From assembly GCF_004792685.1 (NCBI RefSeq), contig NZ_SRXT01000009.1, positions 62,001-126,000 of the forward strand: DNA of 64,000 nt, read 5' to 3'. Numbering within the stretch: the stretch's first letter is position 1; every line of letters starts with the position of its first letter. The notes below the pieces were generated by a model. It was given only the letters and a program-made list of their open reading frames with translations. It did not search any database and was not told where the DNA came from. Made by a program: the position numbers and the translations under genes. This document shows positions 10,063-18,662 of the stretch, one piece after another. This DNA comes from Sphingomonas gei (lineage in GTDB: Bacteria > Pseudomonadota > Alphaproteobacteria > Sphingomonadales > Sphingomonadaceae).

Positions 10063-10302
10063 ATTTCGTCGGTTAAGCCGGCTTGCCGCCGGTGAGCAGC
10101 TTCAATCCAGGCTGCAGCTGAAGCGCGTTAGGGGGGAGGTCGGCCGGACCGTTCGAACTTCGGTTTGAGCGGTTGAGTGGCGAACTCCCGCGGTCTGCTA
10201 CGGGGGGCGCCCTCGTTGCTGTGTTGTCCAACGAGGCGTGGGACGGACCCTGGCTCTACCGGCCGGCGAAACGGGCCCGCGAAGCGATATAAGGCATTTC
10301 AG

Positions 10303-11097
10303 ATGGGCAGTCCGGTTCTTGTCGAACGCGAGGGCAGTATCGCGCGGTTGGTTCTGAACCGGCCTGATGCGGGCAATGCTATCGACGTGGGGCTGGCGGA
10401 TGCACTGGCGCGCACCGCGGCAGAGGTCGCCGACGACCCATCCGTACGCTGCGTCATGCTAACAGGCGCCGGGCGGATGTTTTGCGTCGGCGGGGATATC
10501 GACGGGTTCTCGGCAGCCGGAGACAACGCCGGTGCCTACCTGCAGGCGCTGGCTGATCGGGTGCACGATGCAGTGAAGCGACTGGCGTCGATGGCGAAGC
10601 CGCTGTTGGTGGTGGTCAACGGGCCGGCGGCCGGGGCGGGCCTCAGTCTTGCCGCGCTCGGCGATGTCGTGCTGGCGGGATCGTCGGCACATTTTACTGC
10701 GGCGTATTCGGGCATCGGCTTGACGGCCGACGGCGGCATGAGCTGGCTGCTGCCTCGCCTGATCGGGCTGCGTCGCGCTCAGGAGATGATCCTGACTAAC
10801 GCTCGGATGTCCGCCGTGGACGCCGCCGCCCACGGCCTCGTCACCCGTACAGTTGCCGATGAGGTGCTGTGCGCGGAAGGGAAGGTCATCGCAGCGAAAC
10901 TCTCCGCGGCTCCTACTGCGGCGCTCGGCGCGGTGCGAGAACTTCTTCTCGACGGGGCGACGGCCACCTTCTCCGACCATCTCGACCGCGAGGCGGCGGT
11001 TATTGCCGCCGCGGCCAGCGGAGCGGAGGCGCGCGAGGGAATTGCCGCATTCCTCGGCCGCCGCAAACCCGATTTCGGGAAAACCCCTCGCACTTGA
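10303..11097 (+). CDS. Enoyl-CoA hydratase/isomerase family protein
   Basis: A 264-residue crotonase-fold protein. The start at MGSPVLVEREG gives the usual N-terminus; the open frame extends 42 codons upstream but that part does not resemble the family. Oxyanion-hole segments are visible as GRMFCVGGDIDGF and NGPAAGAGLSLAALGD. The position of the first catalytic acid in typical hydratases is occupied by a GIGLTADGG segment, so hydratase versus isomerase or another crotonase activity is uncertain. It would act on acyl-CoA thioesters in the cytoplasm, in line with the beta-oxidation genes at the left end. Confidence 0.85.
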   Translation: MGSPVLVEREGSIARLVLNRPDAGNAIDVGLADALARTAAEVADDPSVRCVMLTGAGRMFCVGGDIDGFSAAGDNAGAYLQALADRVHDAVKRLASMAKPLLVVVNGPAAGAGLSLAALGDVVLAGSSAHFTAAYSGIGLTADGGMSWLLPRLIGLRRAQEMILTNARMSAVDAAAHGLVTRTVADEVLCAEGKVIAAKLSAAPTAALGAVRELLLDGATATFSDHLDREAAVIAAAASGAEAREGIAAFLGRRKPDFGKTPRT

Positions 11098-11389
11098 TCA
11101 CATAGGATATCGTCGATGCCGCTGATCGCGAGGTGCGATGCCGTCGCCATCGTACCCGGGCCCGACGTGAGGATCCGAATGCCGGGTAGCAACATTGCCG
11201 TCCCCGGACAGCCGATGAGGCGATGAAGCGCGGGCAACGCTCGGCAAATGCGACGCGGCATGTCACCCCTCAGGATATTCTATTCGGCACTCTAGGCCTG
11301 ATGATGGGATTTTGGCCGCTGCGGGAAAAGGGGTTTGGCATCCTCGTTGAAATGCTGGGTGATCTACAGCGGCGGCGGCTCCATGTACC

Positions 11390-11515
11390 CAACCAGCTGA
11401 CCGACTTTGCGCGAAATCGGCGGTCGCGAAGCGCGAGCGCCGGCGCCGGCAGCTAAAAAGACCGCTGTCTTTCCCCGCGTGAAGCAATAACGCCGCCTGC
11501 CGCTCCGCCATTCAT
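11390..11515 (-). pseudogene. Remnant of a LysR-type regulator N-terminus
   Basis: Read on the minus strand from an ATG at 11515, this stretch aligns almost collinearly with the first ~42 codons of the intact LysR gene at 47761-48657. The start context (ATG followed outward by TTTG) is conserved. The helix-turn-helix segment survives as PPISRKVGQL against PSISRIVGTL. The correspondence shifts between reading frames, so small insertions or deletions have destroyed the gene. The rest of the regulator is missing and the crotonase gene ends about 290 bases away. It faces the intact peroxiredoxin across a promoter region matching the one in front of the intact LysR gene. The alignment was made by eye. 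Confidence 0.7.
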
Positions 11516-11523
11516 TTGCTATT

Positions 11524-11556
11524 CGGATATATGTTGTCCGCATAGGGTGGGTACAC
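11524..11556 (+). promoter_or_regulatory. LysR-type regulatory region of the peroxiredoxin operon
   Basis: CGGATATATGTT at 11524-11535 and TACAC at 11552-11556 recur with identical spacing (28 bases start to start) at 48666-48698, in front of the intact LysR gene. Nearly all intervening bases also agree in kind (CG, AT, GTGG). It is probably the operator/promoter through which the distant LysR protein acts on the peroxiredoxin genes. Confidence 0.6.
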
Positions 11557-11590
11557 GTCGTTATGCGGATACCCTACCTCTTGTTTCACG

Positions 11591-11602
11591 GCGGTTAACC
11601 GC
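11591..11602 (+). promoter_or_regulatory. 12-bp palindrome in the peroxiredoxin leader
   Basis: GCGGTTAACCGC is a perfect palindrome lying between the promoter region and the GAGGAA ribosome site of the peroxiredoxin. It could be an operator or a small mRNA structure. It is absent from the matching locus at 48.7 kb. Confidence 0.35.
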
Positions 11603-11619
11603 GAAACGAGGAAATGGTG

Positions 11620-12297
11620 ATGAAACTCCAAGACAAGCTCGACGCGATGCGTGACGACTTCGAAAATGGACGCTTTCCGCTGGTACCGACCAGCGACCAG
11701 CTCGAGACAATGCAGCGCGCGACTCAGTCGCTGATCGACAGTGGACAGGCCGATGACGCCCTGAAGGCAGGCGACACTGCGCCGGAGTTCACGCTTGAGG
11801 ATGCGGACGGCAACACCGTGAGTTCGCGCGCACTGCTGGCGCGGGGGCCGCTTGTGGCGACCTTCTATCGCGGCGTCTGGTGCCCCTATTGCAACTACGA
11901 CCTCCAGGCGCTGGAAGAGGTTCGCTCGGAGATCGAGGCACGAGGCGCCAGCCTGGTGGCTATTTCTCCTCAGACGCCTGCGAACAGCCGCAAGTCGCAG
12001 CGGGACAACAAGCTGGGCTTCCCGATCCTGAGTGATGCCCGCGCGTCCGTTGCCGACGACTTTGGCCTGCGCTTCGCGCTGCCGGACGATTTGATCGAGG
12101 TCTACCAGCAGTTCGGCAACGATCTACCGAAGATCAACGATGATCCGGCGTGGGTGCTGCCGATGCCGGCGCGCTACGTGATCGGGACGGATGGCGTGAT
12201 CGCCTATGCCGAGGTCAATCCCGATTACACGCGGCGCCCCGATCCCACCGAGCTGTTGCCGGTGCTCGATAGCCTGCGCGCCCGCGCTCAAGCCTAA
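11620..12297 (+). CDS. Peroxiredoxin-like protein (AhpC/TSA family)
   Basis: A 225-residue thioredoxin-fold protein with RGVWCPYC (Cys88 and Cys91 in a CPYC motif), typical of the peroxiredoxin-like AhpC/TSA subgroup that reduces hydroperoxides at the expense of a thiol donor. Two ATGs are close together (11614, 11620). The second is six bases after GAGGAA, and the matching remnant at 48760 starts at the equivalent codon, so it is preferred. It heads a run of same-strand genes (glutathione transferase, dehydrogenases, exporter) behind a LysR-type promoter, suggesting an oxidative or electrophile stress response. Confidence 0.9.
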   Translation: MKLQDKLDAMRDDFENGRFPLVPTSDQLETMQRATQSLIDSGQADDALKAGDTAPEFTLEDADGNTVSSRALLARGPLVATFYRGVWCPYCNYDLQALEEVRSEIEARGASLVAISPQTPANSRKSQRDNKLGFPILSDARASVADDFGLRFALPDDLIEVYQQFGNDLPKINDDPAWVLPMPARYVIGTDGVIAYAEVNPDYTRRPDPTELLPVLDSLRARAQA

Positions 12298-12334
12298 ACC
12301 CCACGATACATTCGAAAATAAGGAGTGAATTCAA

Positions 12335-13003
12335 ATGTCGATCAAGATTTACGGCGATCCGGGTTCGGGAAGCCTGCGCCGCATTACGTCAGCAGCGGCA
12401 GTTATGGGTGTCGAGATTGAACGCGTGAACATCGATCTCTTCAAGGGCGAGAGCCATACGCCCGAGTACCTGGAACTGAACCCGCACGGGCTATCGCCTG
12501 TCATGGTAGACGGCGATTTCGTTCTCTACGAGTCTTCTGCGATCAATCTCTACCTTGCCGAAAAGGCGGGAAGCGATCTGGCCGGTACTACAACGCGCGA
12601 GCGGTATGAGATTCTCCAATGGATGTTCTGGTCGGGCGAGCAGTGGCGTGTCTTCGCGACGCTCACCTTCGATGAGGTGCTAGCCAAGCGCTTCATGGGC
12701 AAGCCTGCGGACGAGTCCATCGTCAATCTGGCGGCCGCCAAGCTTCGCGCGGGTGCTTCCGTGCTGGATGCGCATCTCGCAAAGCACGACTACATCGTCG
12801 GAGACCGGCTGACTTTGGTCGACTTCGATATCGCGGGACCGTTCTCGCAGAACGAGCGGACGAAGATCCCTCTCAACGAATTCCCCAATCTGGTCGCCTG
12901 GCAGCAGCGATTGCTGGAGACGGTGCCGGCCTGGGCCGACACGAAGCGGGAGGTCGATGTCCGCATCGATACCGCTCTTGAGGCGGCCGGCATCAAACTG
13001 TGA
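12335..13003 (+). CDS. Glutathione S-transferase
   Basis: A 222-residue GST. The N-terminal thioredoxin-like domain contains GSLRRI near the glutathione site, the conserved LNPHGLSPVMVDGDFVLYESSAI stretch with its cis-proline and Glu-Ser pair, and LYLAEKAG. An alpha-helical C-terminal domain has the LTLVDFDIAGP capping motif near residue 150. It lacks an N-terminal Cys/Ser of the beta or zeta type, so the class is uncertain. AAGGAG precedes ATG. It would conjugate glutathione to electrophiles or reduce organic peroxides alongside the upstream peroxiredoxin. Confidence 0.9.
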   Translation: MSIKIYGDPGSGSLRRITSAAAVMGVEIERVNIDLFKGESHTPEYLELNPHGLSPVMVDGDFVLYESSAINLYLAEKAGSDLAGTTTRERYEILQWMFWSGEQWRVFATLTFDEVLAKRFMGKPADESIVNLAAAKLRAGASVLDAHLAKHDYIVGDRLTLVDFDIAGPFSQNERTKIPLNEFPNLVAWQQRLLETVPAWADTKREVDVRIDTALEAAGIKL

Positions 13004-13058
13004 CGCGTGACGCCGGCGCCCCTTCAGGGGCTCGGCGCCAAGCCAGGAGGGCAGCCGC

Positions 13059-13871
13059 ATGAAGATAGATTTGAACGGCCGTTTGGCCATCGTGACCGGG
13101 TCGACCGCCGGCATCGGGCGGGCGACGGCGGAGGGGCTTGGCCGAGCCGGCGCGTCGGTCATCATCAACGGCCGTACCGCGACGCGGGTTGACGAAGCGG
13201 TGCGGCAGATGCGCGCAACCTTTCCGAGCATCGACATCTCCGGCATCGCTGCCGACCTTTCGACTGCAGACGGCGCGACTGCTTTTGTCGCGGCAGCGCC
13301 GGACGCCGACATTCTCGTCAACAATGTCGGTACGGCGTTCATCCGGGACTATAAGGGTATCGCCGACATTGCGGCCATCCCCGACGAGGATTGGCTCGGC
13401 CTGTTCCAGCTCAATGTGATGAGCGGCGTGCGCCTGTCGCGCCATTACTTGCCGCGCATGGTGGACAAGGGCTGGGGGCGCGTCGTGTTCGTCAGCAGCG
13501 AATCCGGGGTCAACACGCCTAAGGAGATGCTGGATTACGGCATGACCAAAACCGCGCAACTCGCGGTCTCCCGGGGGCTGGCTGAAGCGGTCGCCGGCAC
13601 GGGGGTCACCGTCAACGCCGTGCTTCCGGGGCCGACGAGGTCCGAAATCCTTGGCGACTATATGGCGAAGCAGGCCGAAGCGAATGGCATTACGGTGGAG
13701 GAAGCCGAGCAGGGATTCCTGCAGGCGCTACGCCCTACCAGCCTGATCCAGCGCTTCGCCACGACCGACGAGGTTGCCAACATGATCGTCTACACTTGCT
13801 CTGAACAAGCGTCCGCGACCAGCGGCGCGGCATTGCGCGTGGACGGCGGTGTCGTGCGCTTCGTGGCGTAA
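13059..13871 (+). CDS. Short-chain dehydrogenase/reductase
   Basis: A 270-residue SDR with TGSTAGIG (residues 13-20), NNVG near 88-91, VSSESG and the catalytic YGMTK (Tyr160, Lys164). An arginine in INGRTATR after the second strand suggests NADP(H). The ribosome site is AGGAGGG. The longer region after the active site and the PTRSEIL segment match the 3-oxoacyl-ACP reductase-like SDRs common in stress operons. It lies between GST and quinone-oxidoreductase genes, all on one strand. Confidence 0.9.
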   Translation: MKIDLNGRLAIVTGSTAGIGRATAEGLGRAGASVIINGRTATRVDEAVRQMRATFPSIDISGIAADLSTADGATAFVAAAPDADILVNNVGTAFIRDYKGIADIAAIPDEDWLGLFQLNVMSGVRLSRHYLPRMVDKGWGRVVFVSSESGVNTPKEMLDYGMTKTAQLAVSRGLAEAVAGTGVTVNAVLPGPTRSEILGDYMAKQAEANGITVEEAEQGFLQALRPTSLIQRFATTDEVANMIVYTCSEQASATSGAALRVDGGVVRFVA

Positions 13872-13911
13872 CGCCGCGCGCTTGGGCCCCTTTCAATAAT
13901 ATGGAGGCATT

Positions 13912-14883
13912 ATGGCATTGGTAGTCGCGCAATATGGGCAAGGTGGCCCGGAGGTAATGCGGGTCGAGGAACAGGAGGTCGCGGCACCGACTGCCAGCCT
14001 GGTGAAGCTCGAGCAGAAAGCGATCGGATTCAACTATTTCGACGTCCTGCAGCGCAAGGGGCTGATTTCGCCCGACGAGCCGGGGCGGGTGATGGGCATC
14101 GAGGGCGCCGGCGTCGTTACCGAGGTTGGCCCAGGAGCCGAGGATTTCGCGGTGGGCGATCGGGTCGGATATCTGCGTTCGCAGGGCGCCTATGCCGCCG
14201 CGCGGCTGATTGAAGCGGATCTGCTATTTCAGCTGCCTCAGGACATCGACTTCGAAATCGCCGCTGCGCTCACGGTCAAGGGCTTCATGGCATGGCTCTG
14301 TGCGTGCCGGCTTTTCGAGGTTCGGCGAGATCACACCGTCCTCGTGACCACCGCCGCCGGTGGGATCGGGTCATTGATGACCCGCCTTTCTGCCTATCTC
14401 GGTGCGCGCGTCATCGGCGTGGTGGGGAGCGAGGCCAAGCGCGGCCTCGTGCGTGACAGCGGTGCAATCGATGTGGCGGTCGGAATCGACGAGGCGTTTG
14501 ACATGGTCGCGCGGATCACGGGCGGGACTGGCGTCGATGTGGTTTTCGACGGGATCGGTGCGGACACGGCCGAGCGTCTGTTCACGGCCGGCGCCGTCCG
14601 CGCGGGTGGCACCGTGATGGCGTTTGGAGCATCCGGCGGTTGGCCGAAGGCGGACGCCGATGCGGTCGCGGAGCGCGGATTCACCTTCCTGGCTCCGCAA
14701 GCCCTAACCTATCTTAAAAGCGCAAGCGAGCTTCGTGCGGCGATGGCGGAGGTGTTCACCCTCTTTCGGGATGGTGCTTTCGGCGCGGTTTCGCCGACCC
14801 GCTATCCGCTTCGGGATGCCGTCAGGCTCCACCAGGAGGTCGATAGCCGCGCCACCACCGGTCTGTCGGTCCTCGTGCCGTGA
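13912..14883 (+). CDS. Quinone oxidoreductase-like zinc-independent alcohol dehydrogenase (MDR family)
   Basis: A 323-residue medium-chain reductase. It has the GroES-like domain (FNYFDVLQRKGL, GIEGAGVVTEVGPGAEDFAVGDRVGY) and a Rossmann domain with TTAAGGIGSLMTRL near residue 145. The structural-zinc cysteines are absent, which fits the NADPH:quinone reductase (QOR) branch. GIG in place of GVG in the cofactor loop is a mild variant. It would reduce quinones or reactive enones, consistent with the surrounding detoxification genes. Confidence 0.88.
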   Translation: MALVVAQYGQGGPEVMRVEEQEVAAPTASLVKLEQKAIGFNYFDVLQRKGLISPDEPGRVMGIEGAGVVTEVGPGAEDFAVGDRVGYLRSQGAYAAARLIEADLLFQLPQDIDFEIAAALTVKGFMAWLCACRLFEVRRDHTVLVTTAAGGIGSLMTRLSAYLGARVIGVVGSEAKRGLVRDSGAIDVAVGIDEAFDMVARITGGTGVDVVFDGIGADTAERLFTAGAVRAGGTVMAFGASGGWPKADADAVAERGFTFLAPQALTYLKSASELRAAMAEVFTLFRDGAFGAVSPTRYPLRDAVRLHQEVDSRATTGLSVLVP

Positions 14884-14975
14884 ACCGCACAATGGTGTCT
14901 GCGACGAACCACTGGCCGCGGCCGCTTAGGCGATAGCGTATTCGTAAATCTAAAAAGTGAAAGGCAGCACGAGCC

Positions 14976-15611
14976 ATGAAGATCGGAATAATTGGCAGTG
15001 GCCAGATCGGTGGCCAGATCGGAAAATTCTGGTCCCATGCGGGACACGAGGTCCTGTTCTCTTCGCGCCACCCGGAGACACTGGGCGGCCTCGTGGAGCA
15101 AGCAGGCGGCAGCGCGAGGGCAGGCACGCCCGAACAGGCAATCGCCTTCGGGGACGCCATCTTGTTGTCGATCCCGTTCGTCACCTTGCCGGAATATGGG
15201 CGCACTATGAGTGAGGCTTTCGGCCGCAAGGTGGTGCTCGATACGTCCAACCCGTATCCGGATCGGGACGGACCCATGGCTGAGGAGGTCAGGCGATCGG
15301 GCCTCGGAACGGGACCGTACCTGCGTGAGTGGTTTCCGGGCGTGCGTATCGTTCGGGCCTTCAACAGCGTCTGGGATCAAACCCTGGCGAAAGAGGCTCA
15401 TCGCCCGGGACCTCGCGTCGGAATACCTCTCGCATCGGACGACGCCGAAGCGCTGCAGATCGCAGCAGGCCTTGTGACCGACGCCGGCTTCGATCCGGTG
15501 ATCGTCGGGGCACTCGATCGCTCGCGCGAGTTCGATTTCGGCGCGCCTGTCTACGACACCGGCATGTCCGGGCCCGAGGTGCGTGAGGCCCTTGGTCTCC
15601 CCGCAGCTTGA
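14976..15611 (+). CDS. NADPH-dependent F420 reductase-like / NAD(P)-binding oxidoreductase
   Basis: A 211-residue Rossmann protein. It begins MKIGIIGSGQIGG, a perfect glycine-rich fingerprint, followed by FSSRHPETL where a Ser-Arg pair would hold the NADP phosphate, and VLDTSNPYPDRDG, typical of the F420_oxidored family (NADP oxidoreductase, coenzyme F420-dependent-like). Many bacterial members do not use F420. It lies in the detoxification run. Twenty-odd bases spanning its ribosome site and start codon have a near copy at 48898-48921. Confidence 0.82.
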   Translation: MKIGIIGSGQIGGQIGKFWSHAGHEVLFSSRHPETLGGLVEQAGGSARAGTPEQAIAFGDAILLSIPFVTLPEYGRTMSEAFGRKVVLDTSNPYPDRDGPMAEEVRRSGLGTGPYLREWFPGVRIVRAFNSVWDQTLAKEAHRPGPRVGIPLASDDAEALQIAAGLVTDAGFDPVIVGALDRSREFDFGAPVYDTGMSGPEVREALGLPAA

Positions 15612-15652
15612 AATCCTAGTTCTCATCAGCGTCACTTTTAAGGAGCGACATC

Positions 15653-16099
15653 ATGGCTGAAACAAGCCTCGCCTACGTTATCTACGAAGGGTTCGCGAAC
15701 GGCCAGCTCGATCGTTGGGACGCCATCATTCATCCTGACGTCGTGATCAACAGCCCGGCCGGACGCGACACGGTAGGGCGTGACGCGCTCAAGGGCTGGG
15801 TACAGGCTTTCCTCTCGGCGTTTCGGCCTCGCGTCGATCTGATCGACCATTATGTCGCCGGTGATCGCGCGCTGGTGGCGATCAATATGCACTGGAAGCA
15901 CGACGGCACGCCGTTCTTTGGCATCGAGCCGACGGGGACGAGCGGCACGTCTGTCGAAACCCTCCTTCTGCGCTTGAAGGACGGGCTCGTGACGCACTTC
16001 GATGTTGCCGACAACACGCTCGATCTCGCGATCTATCTTCACGAACAGGGCATGGATCTGCCGCGCTCAGTCACACCGCCGGCGCTGATTGCGGGCTGA
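15653..16099 (+). CDS. SnoaL-like (NTF2-fold) protein
   Basis: A 148-residue NTF2-fold protein with the SnoaL pattern: a helical N-terminus (YEGFANGQLDRWDAI), HPDVVINSPAG, then the curved sheet (HYVAGDRALVAINMHWKHDGTP, DGLVTHFDVADN). Such proteins are small isomerases, cyclases or hydrolases; no activity can be assigned. AAGGAG precedes ATG. It is transcribed with the flanking reductases. Confidence 0.75.
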   Translation: MAETSLAYVIYEGFANGQLDRWDAIIHPDVVINSPAGRDTVGRDALKGWVQAFLSAFRPRVDLIDHYVAGDRALVAINMHWKHDGTPFFGIEPTGTSGTSVETLLLRLKDGLVTHFDVADNTLDLAIYLHEQGMDLPRSVTPPALIAG

Positions 16100-16166
16100 T
16101 CGATTTGGTCGATCGGCGATTTCTGGCGCGCCCAAGGGGCGGGAACTACCAGTGAAAGGACCTTCT

Positions 16167-16541
16167 GTGGCTGACCGTAAGATACTCGTCCCCGACGCCA
16201 GTCATCCTATCAGCATAAGGCCATCTTCGGTGACGGTTGTTGTCAGGGAGGGGGCATATCAATTCGCGAGGTCGAGCAGCGCGTGGACGCTTACAGAAGC
16301 GTCGTATGCTCCCGTCCAATATATCCCGCGTGGCGACGTTGACATGTCGCTGCTTGAGCGTTCGCAGCACACGACGTATTGCCCCTATAAGGGCGATGCC
16401 AATTACTACAGCATACCCGCCCTTGGCGCGTCTGGCATTAACAGCGTGTGGACGTACGAGAAACCCTTCGAAGCGGTTGGCGAAATCGCCGGCTGCCTCG
16501 CTTTCTATCCAGACCGGGTCTCGATCGAACTCGCCGACTAG
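16167..16541 (+). CDS. DUF427 domain-containing protein
   Basis: A small protein of about 124 residues if read from the GTG at 16167, which has AAAGGA six bases upstream. The frame is open back to a TTG at 16089 that overlaps the SnoaL-like gene. It shows the DUF427 pattern ISIRPSSVTVVVREG, YIPRGDVDMSLLERS, TYCPYKGDANYYS and AFYPDRVSIEL. The fold is a small beta-barrel of unknown biochemical role, often next to stress oxidoreductases. Confidence 0.8.
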   Translation: MADRKILVPDASHPISIRPSSVTVVVREGAYQFARSSSAWTLTEASYAPVQYIPRGDVDMSLLERSQHTTYCPYKGDANYYSIPALGASGINSVWTYEKPFEAVGEIAGCLAFYPDRVSIELAD

Positions 16542-16582
16542 CGACGTTCACGACCTTCGCTATCACATTCAAGGCCTAATAG

Positions 16583-17794
16583 ATGAAGGACTCGTCTGAA
16601 TCTGTCGACGTCGCGCGATCGGCGCGGGAGCCGACTTTGTCACAGCAATATCTTGCTGTAACTGCCGTTGCGGGTTCGTGCTTCGTCATCATCACGACGG
16701 AGTACCTGCCCGTTGGCCTCATTCCGGCGATGGCGCACGATCTCGGGATCACTGTCGGCACGGCTGGACTTACCATGACGCTGCCGGCCGTCGTCGCGGC
16801 CTGTAGTGCGCTTGTGGTCAGCGTCCTTGTTGGCCGGAGGGATCGGCGGACCGTCCTGATCGGACTGATCGCGCTGCTATGCGCGGCCAATCTTATGTCT
16901 TTCCTGGCCCCTAACTTCAGCACGCTTCTAGCCGGCCGCGTTTTGGTCGGGATTGCGCTAGGAGGATTTTGGCCGCTCGGCATTTCGATTGGCGCTCGGC
17001 TCATGCCGGAACCAACCGGTGCGCGAGGGGTAACAATCATCTTCTCCGGCCTGTCGATCGGCACCATTGCCGGTGTGCCAGCTGGCACGCTGATAGCAGA
17101 GTATCTTGGCTGGCGGACGGCGTTCGGCGCCGCTTCTCTTATCAGCGCCCTGGCGGCCGGCGCGTTGCTCGCGTTCGTGCCCTCGACTTTACCCGTTCGC
17201 CCAACGCGCTGGCGCGACTTGGGTGCGCTGCTATTCATCCCGCAAGCCCGTCTCGGACTAGTGCTTGCCTTGATGACTTTCGGCAGCACGTTCTTCGCTT
17301 ATCCTTATATAGGTCCATTCCTCGCTCTCGTGGCGAAGATGAGCCCTGGGCAAATTAGTGGAATGTTGGTGCTCTTCGGCGTGGCCGGATTGATCGGCAA
17401 CGCCTTGGGAGGCTGGCTGGTTACGCGGAGCTATCGTCTGGCGATGGTCCTCAATGCGCTGGCCTTGGCGCTCCCTGTGTTCCTGCTCGCGCAGTTTGGA
17501 GGCATCGGGGTGATCGCTGTCCTGATGGTTGGCGTTTGGGGGCTAGCTTATGGCGCCCTTTCCATTGTTTGCCAGTCTTGGGTGGCGAAAGCGGCTCCGG
17601 AGGCACTCGAAACCGGTGGAGCGCTTTACGTCGCCGTGGTTCAGGCATCCGTCTCGGTTGGCGCTTGGTTTGGCGGCATGGTCGTGGATGATCTCGGGGT
17701 CGCCTATGTGATGGCTGCCAGTGGCGTTATCGCGTTGGTTGCGGCTTTGCTCGTGCCGCTTTTTGGCAGATCTTCTCCCCTTTCCACCGGCTAG
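16583..17794 (+). CDS. Major facilitator superfamily transporter (DHA1/AraJ-like efflux)
   Basis: A 403-residue inner-membrane protein with about twelve predicted helices. It shows the MFS motif A-like loop GRRDRRTVLIG after the second helix and GRVLVGIALGGFWPLGISIGARLMP, characteristic of the AraJ/PbuE/SotB group of sugar, purine and drug exporters. It ends the plus-strand detoxification run and would export a toxic substrate or metabolite by proton antiport. Substrate unknown. Confidence 0.87.
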   Translation: MKDSSESVDVARSAREPTLSQQYLAVTAVAGSCFVIITTEYLPVGLIPAMAHDLGITVGTAGLTMTLPAVVAACSALVVSVLVGRRDRRTVLIGLIALLCAANLMSFLAPNFSTLLAGRVLVGIALGGFWPLGISIGARLMPEPTGARGVTIIFSGLSIGTIAGVPAGTLIAEYLGWRTAFGAASLISALAAGALLAFVPSTLPVRPTRWRDLGALLFIPQARLGLVLALMTFGSTFFAYPYIGPFLALVAKMSPGQISGMLVLFGVAGLIGNALGGWLVTRSYRLAMVLNALALALPVFLLAQFGGIGVIAVLMVGVWGLAYGALSIVCQSWVAKAAPEALETGGALYVAVVQASVSVGAWFGGMVVDDLGVAYVMAASGVIALVAALLVPLFGRSSPLSTG

Positions 17795-17977
17795 TCCGCT
17801 CTATGTAGCGACGTTCGATCGATCTTCCCGATAGGATTTGTGCCCGAGGGCCGGAATGGACATGGCCGACGGCTCCGTCGATGGAGAGGAGGCGGCTGCG
17901 GTTCGCATCGAATCCATAGGGCACTGGCCTGTGCCTCTTGTCAGTTTCGCCTTGGAAAGAATGGCCTCCCACCGCAA

Positions 17978-17994
17978 TTGCGATTGGTTCGCAA
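17978..17994. promoter_or_regulatory. Inverted repeat upstream of the ECF sigma gene (possible Fur-like box)
   Basis: TTGCGA-N5-TCGCAA is a perfect 6-bp inverted repeat about 45 bases before the proposed sigma start. Its right half (ATTGGTTCGCA) nearly equals a site before the heme receptor (ATTGATTCGCA, 19728-19738), consistent with an iron-responsive operator. The same arms occur at 53073-53089 before an unrelated HTH gene, so the identity of the binding protein is open. Confidence 0.4.
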
Positions 17995-18037
17995 GAGGGA
18001 GGGCGCTAAGGAGGCTTGGCTAAAAGTAGTATATGGA

Positions 18038-18559
18038 GTGCGTCTGTTGTCGCGACAGGAGGATGTCCTGAGCATATTCCTGACCCAACGACAGGCTCTA
18101 GTCCGGTACGCTTCGGGCCTCACCGGCAACCGTGCCGAGGCGGAGGATGTCGTCCAGGAAGCGTGGCTTCGTTTCCACGCCGTTGCAGGGGGGCGACTGC
18201 TTGCCGAACCCGAACGATATCTGCGTCGCATCGTCAGAAATCTTATCGTGGACGGTCGTCGCCGCAAGGGTCTTGAACAACGGCTGTTCGACCCCGATTC
18301 GGCGGGTCTCGCCGAAACGCTTGCGAGCGAGCAGCCCTCGGCGTTGACTGAAATTGCCGCGAGGGAAGAGCTTGAGATTGTCCGAAAGGCCGTGGCCGCA
18401 ATGCCCGAGCGGATGCGCCGCGCCTTCGAGATGCATCGTTTCGAGGGGGCCAGGCTCGTTGATATTGCGGCGTCTCTCTCGATCTCCAAAAGCTTGGCGC
18501 ATGAGCTGGTTGTCGAAGGCGTCCAACGCTGCAAACGAAGCTTGCGTGGCGAAAGATAA
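18038..18559 (+). CDS. ECF sigma factor, FecI-like
   Basis: An RNA polymerase sigma-70 protein of the extracytoplasmic type, about 173 residues from the GTG at 18038. The frame is open to 17840, but the upstream part is not sigma-like; the true start is uncertain because a good AGGAGG at 18009-18014 has no in-frame start at the usual distance. Region 2 is visible as RAEAEDVVQEAWLRF and region 4 as MPERMRRAFEMHRFEGARLVDIAASLSISKSLAHELV, the FecI-type HTH. It is followed by a FecR anti-sigma factor and a receptor with a signalling (STN) domain. This is the classic cell-surface signalling trio: substrate-loaded receptor, FecR, sigma, receptor promoter. Confidence 0.9.
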   Translation: MRLLSRQEDVLSIFLTQRQALVRYASGLTGNRAEAEDVVQEAWLRFHAVAGGRLLAEPERYLRRIVRNLIVDGRRRKGLEQRLFDPDSAGLAETLASEQPSALTEIAAREELEIVRKAVAAMPERMRRAFEMHRFEGARLVDIAASLSISKSLAHELVVEGVQRCKRSLRGER

Positions 18560-18662
18560 CGCGCTTTGCCGAAATTCCCGGAAATGCTGCGCGACGATCC
18601 GTTATCGATGCAAATGGCTCGTCTCATGATCAGCGGCCGATATCAGGGATAATCGAACTGCA

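Noticed and set aside
10303..11097. Enoyl-CoA hydratase start at 10177
   Set aside because: The 42 extra residues are Arg/Gly-rich and unlike the family; MGSPVLVE is the normal beginning.
11223..11456. Small plus-strand gene (77 codons) before the peroxiredoxin
   Set aside because: It overlaps the LysR remnant on the other strand and has no recognisable family.
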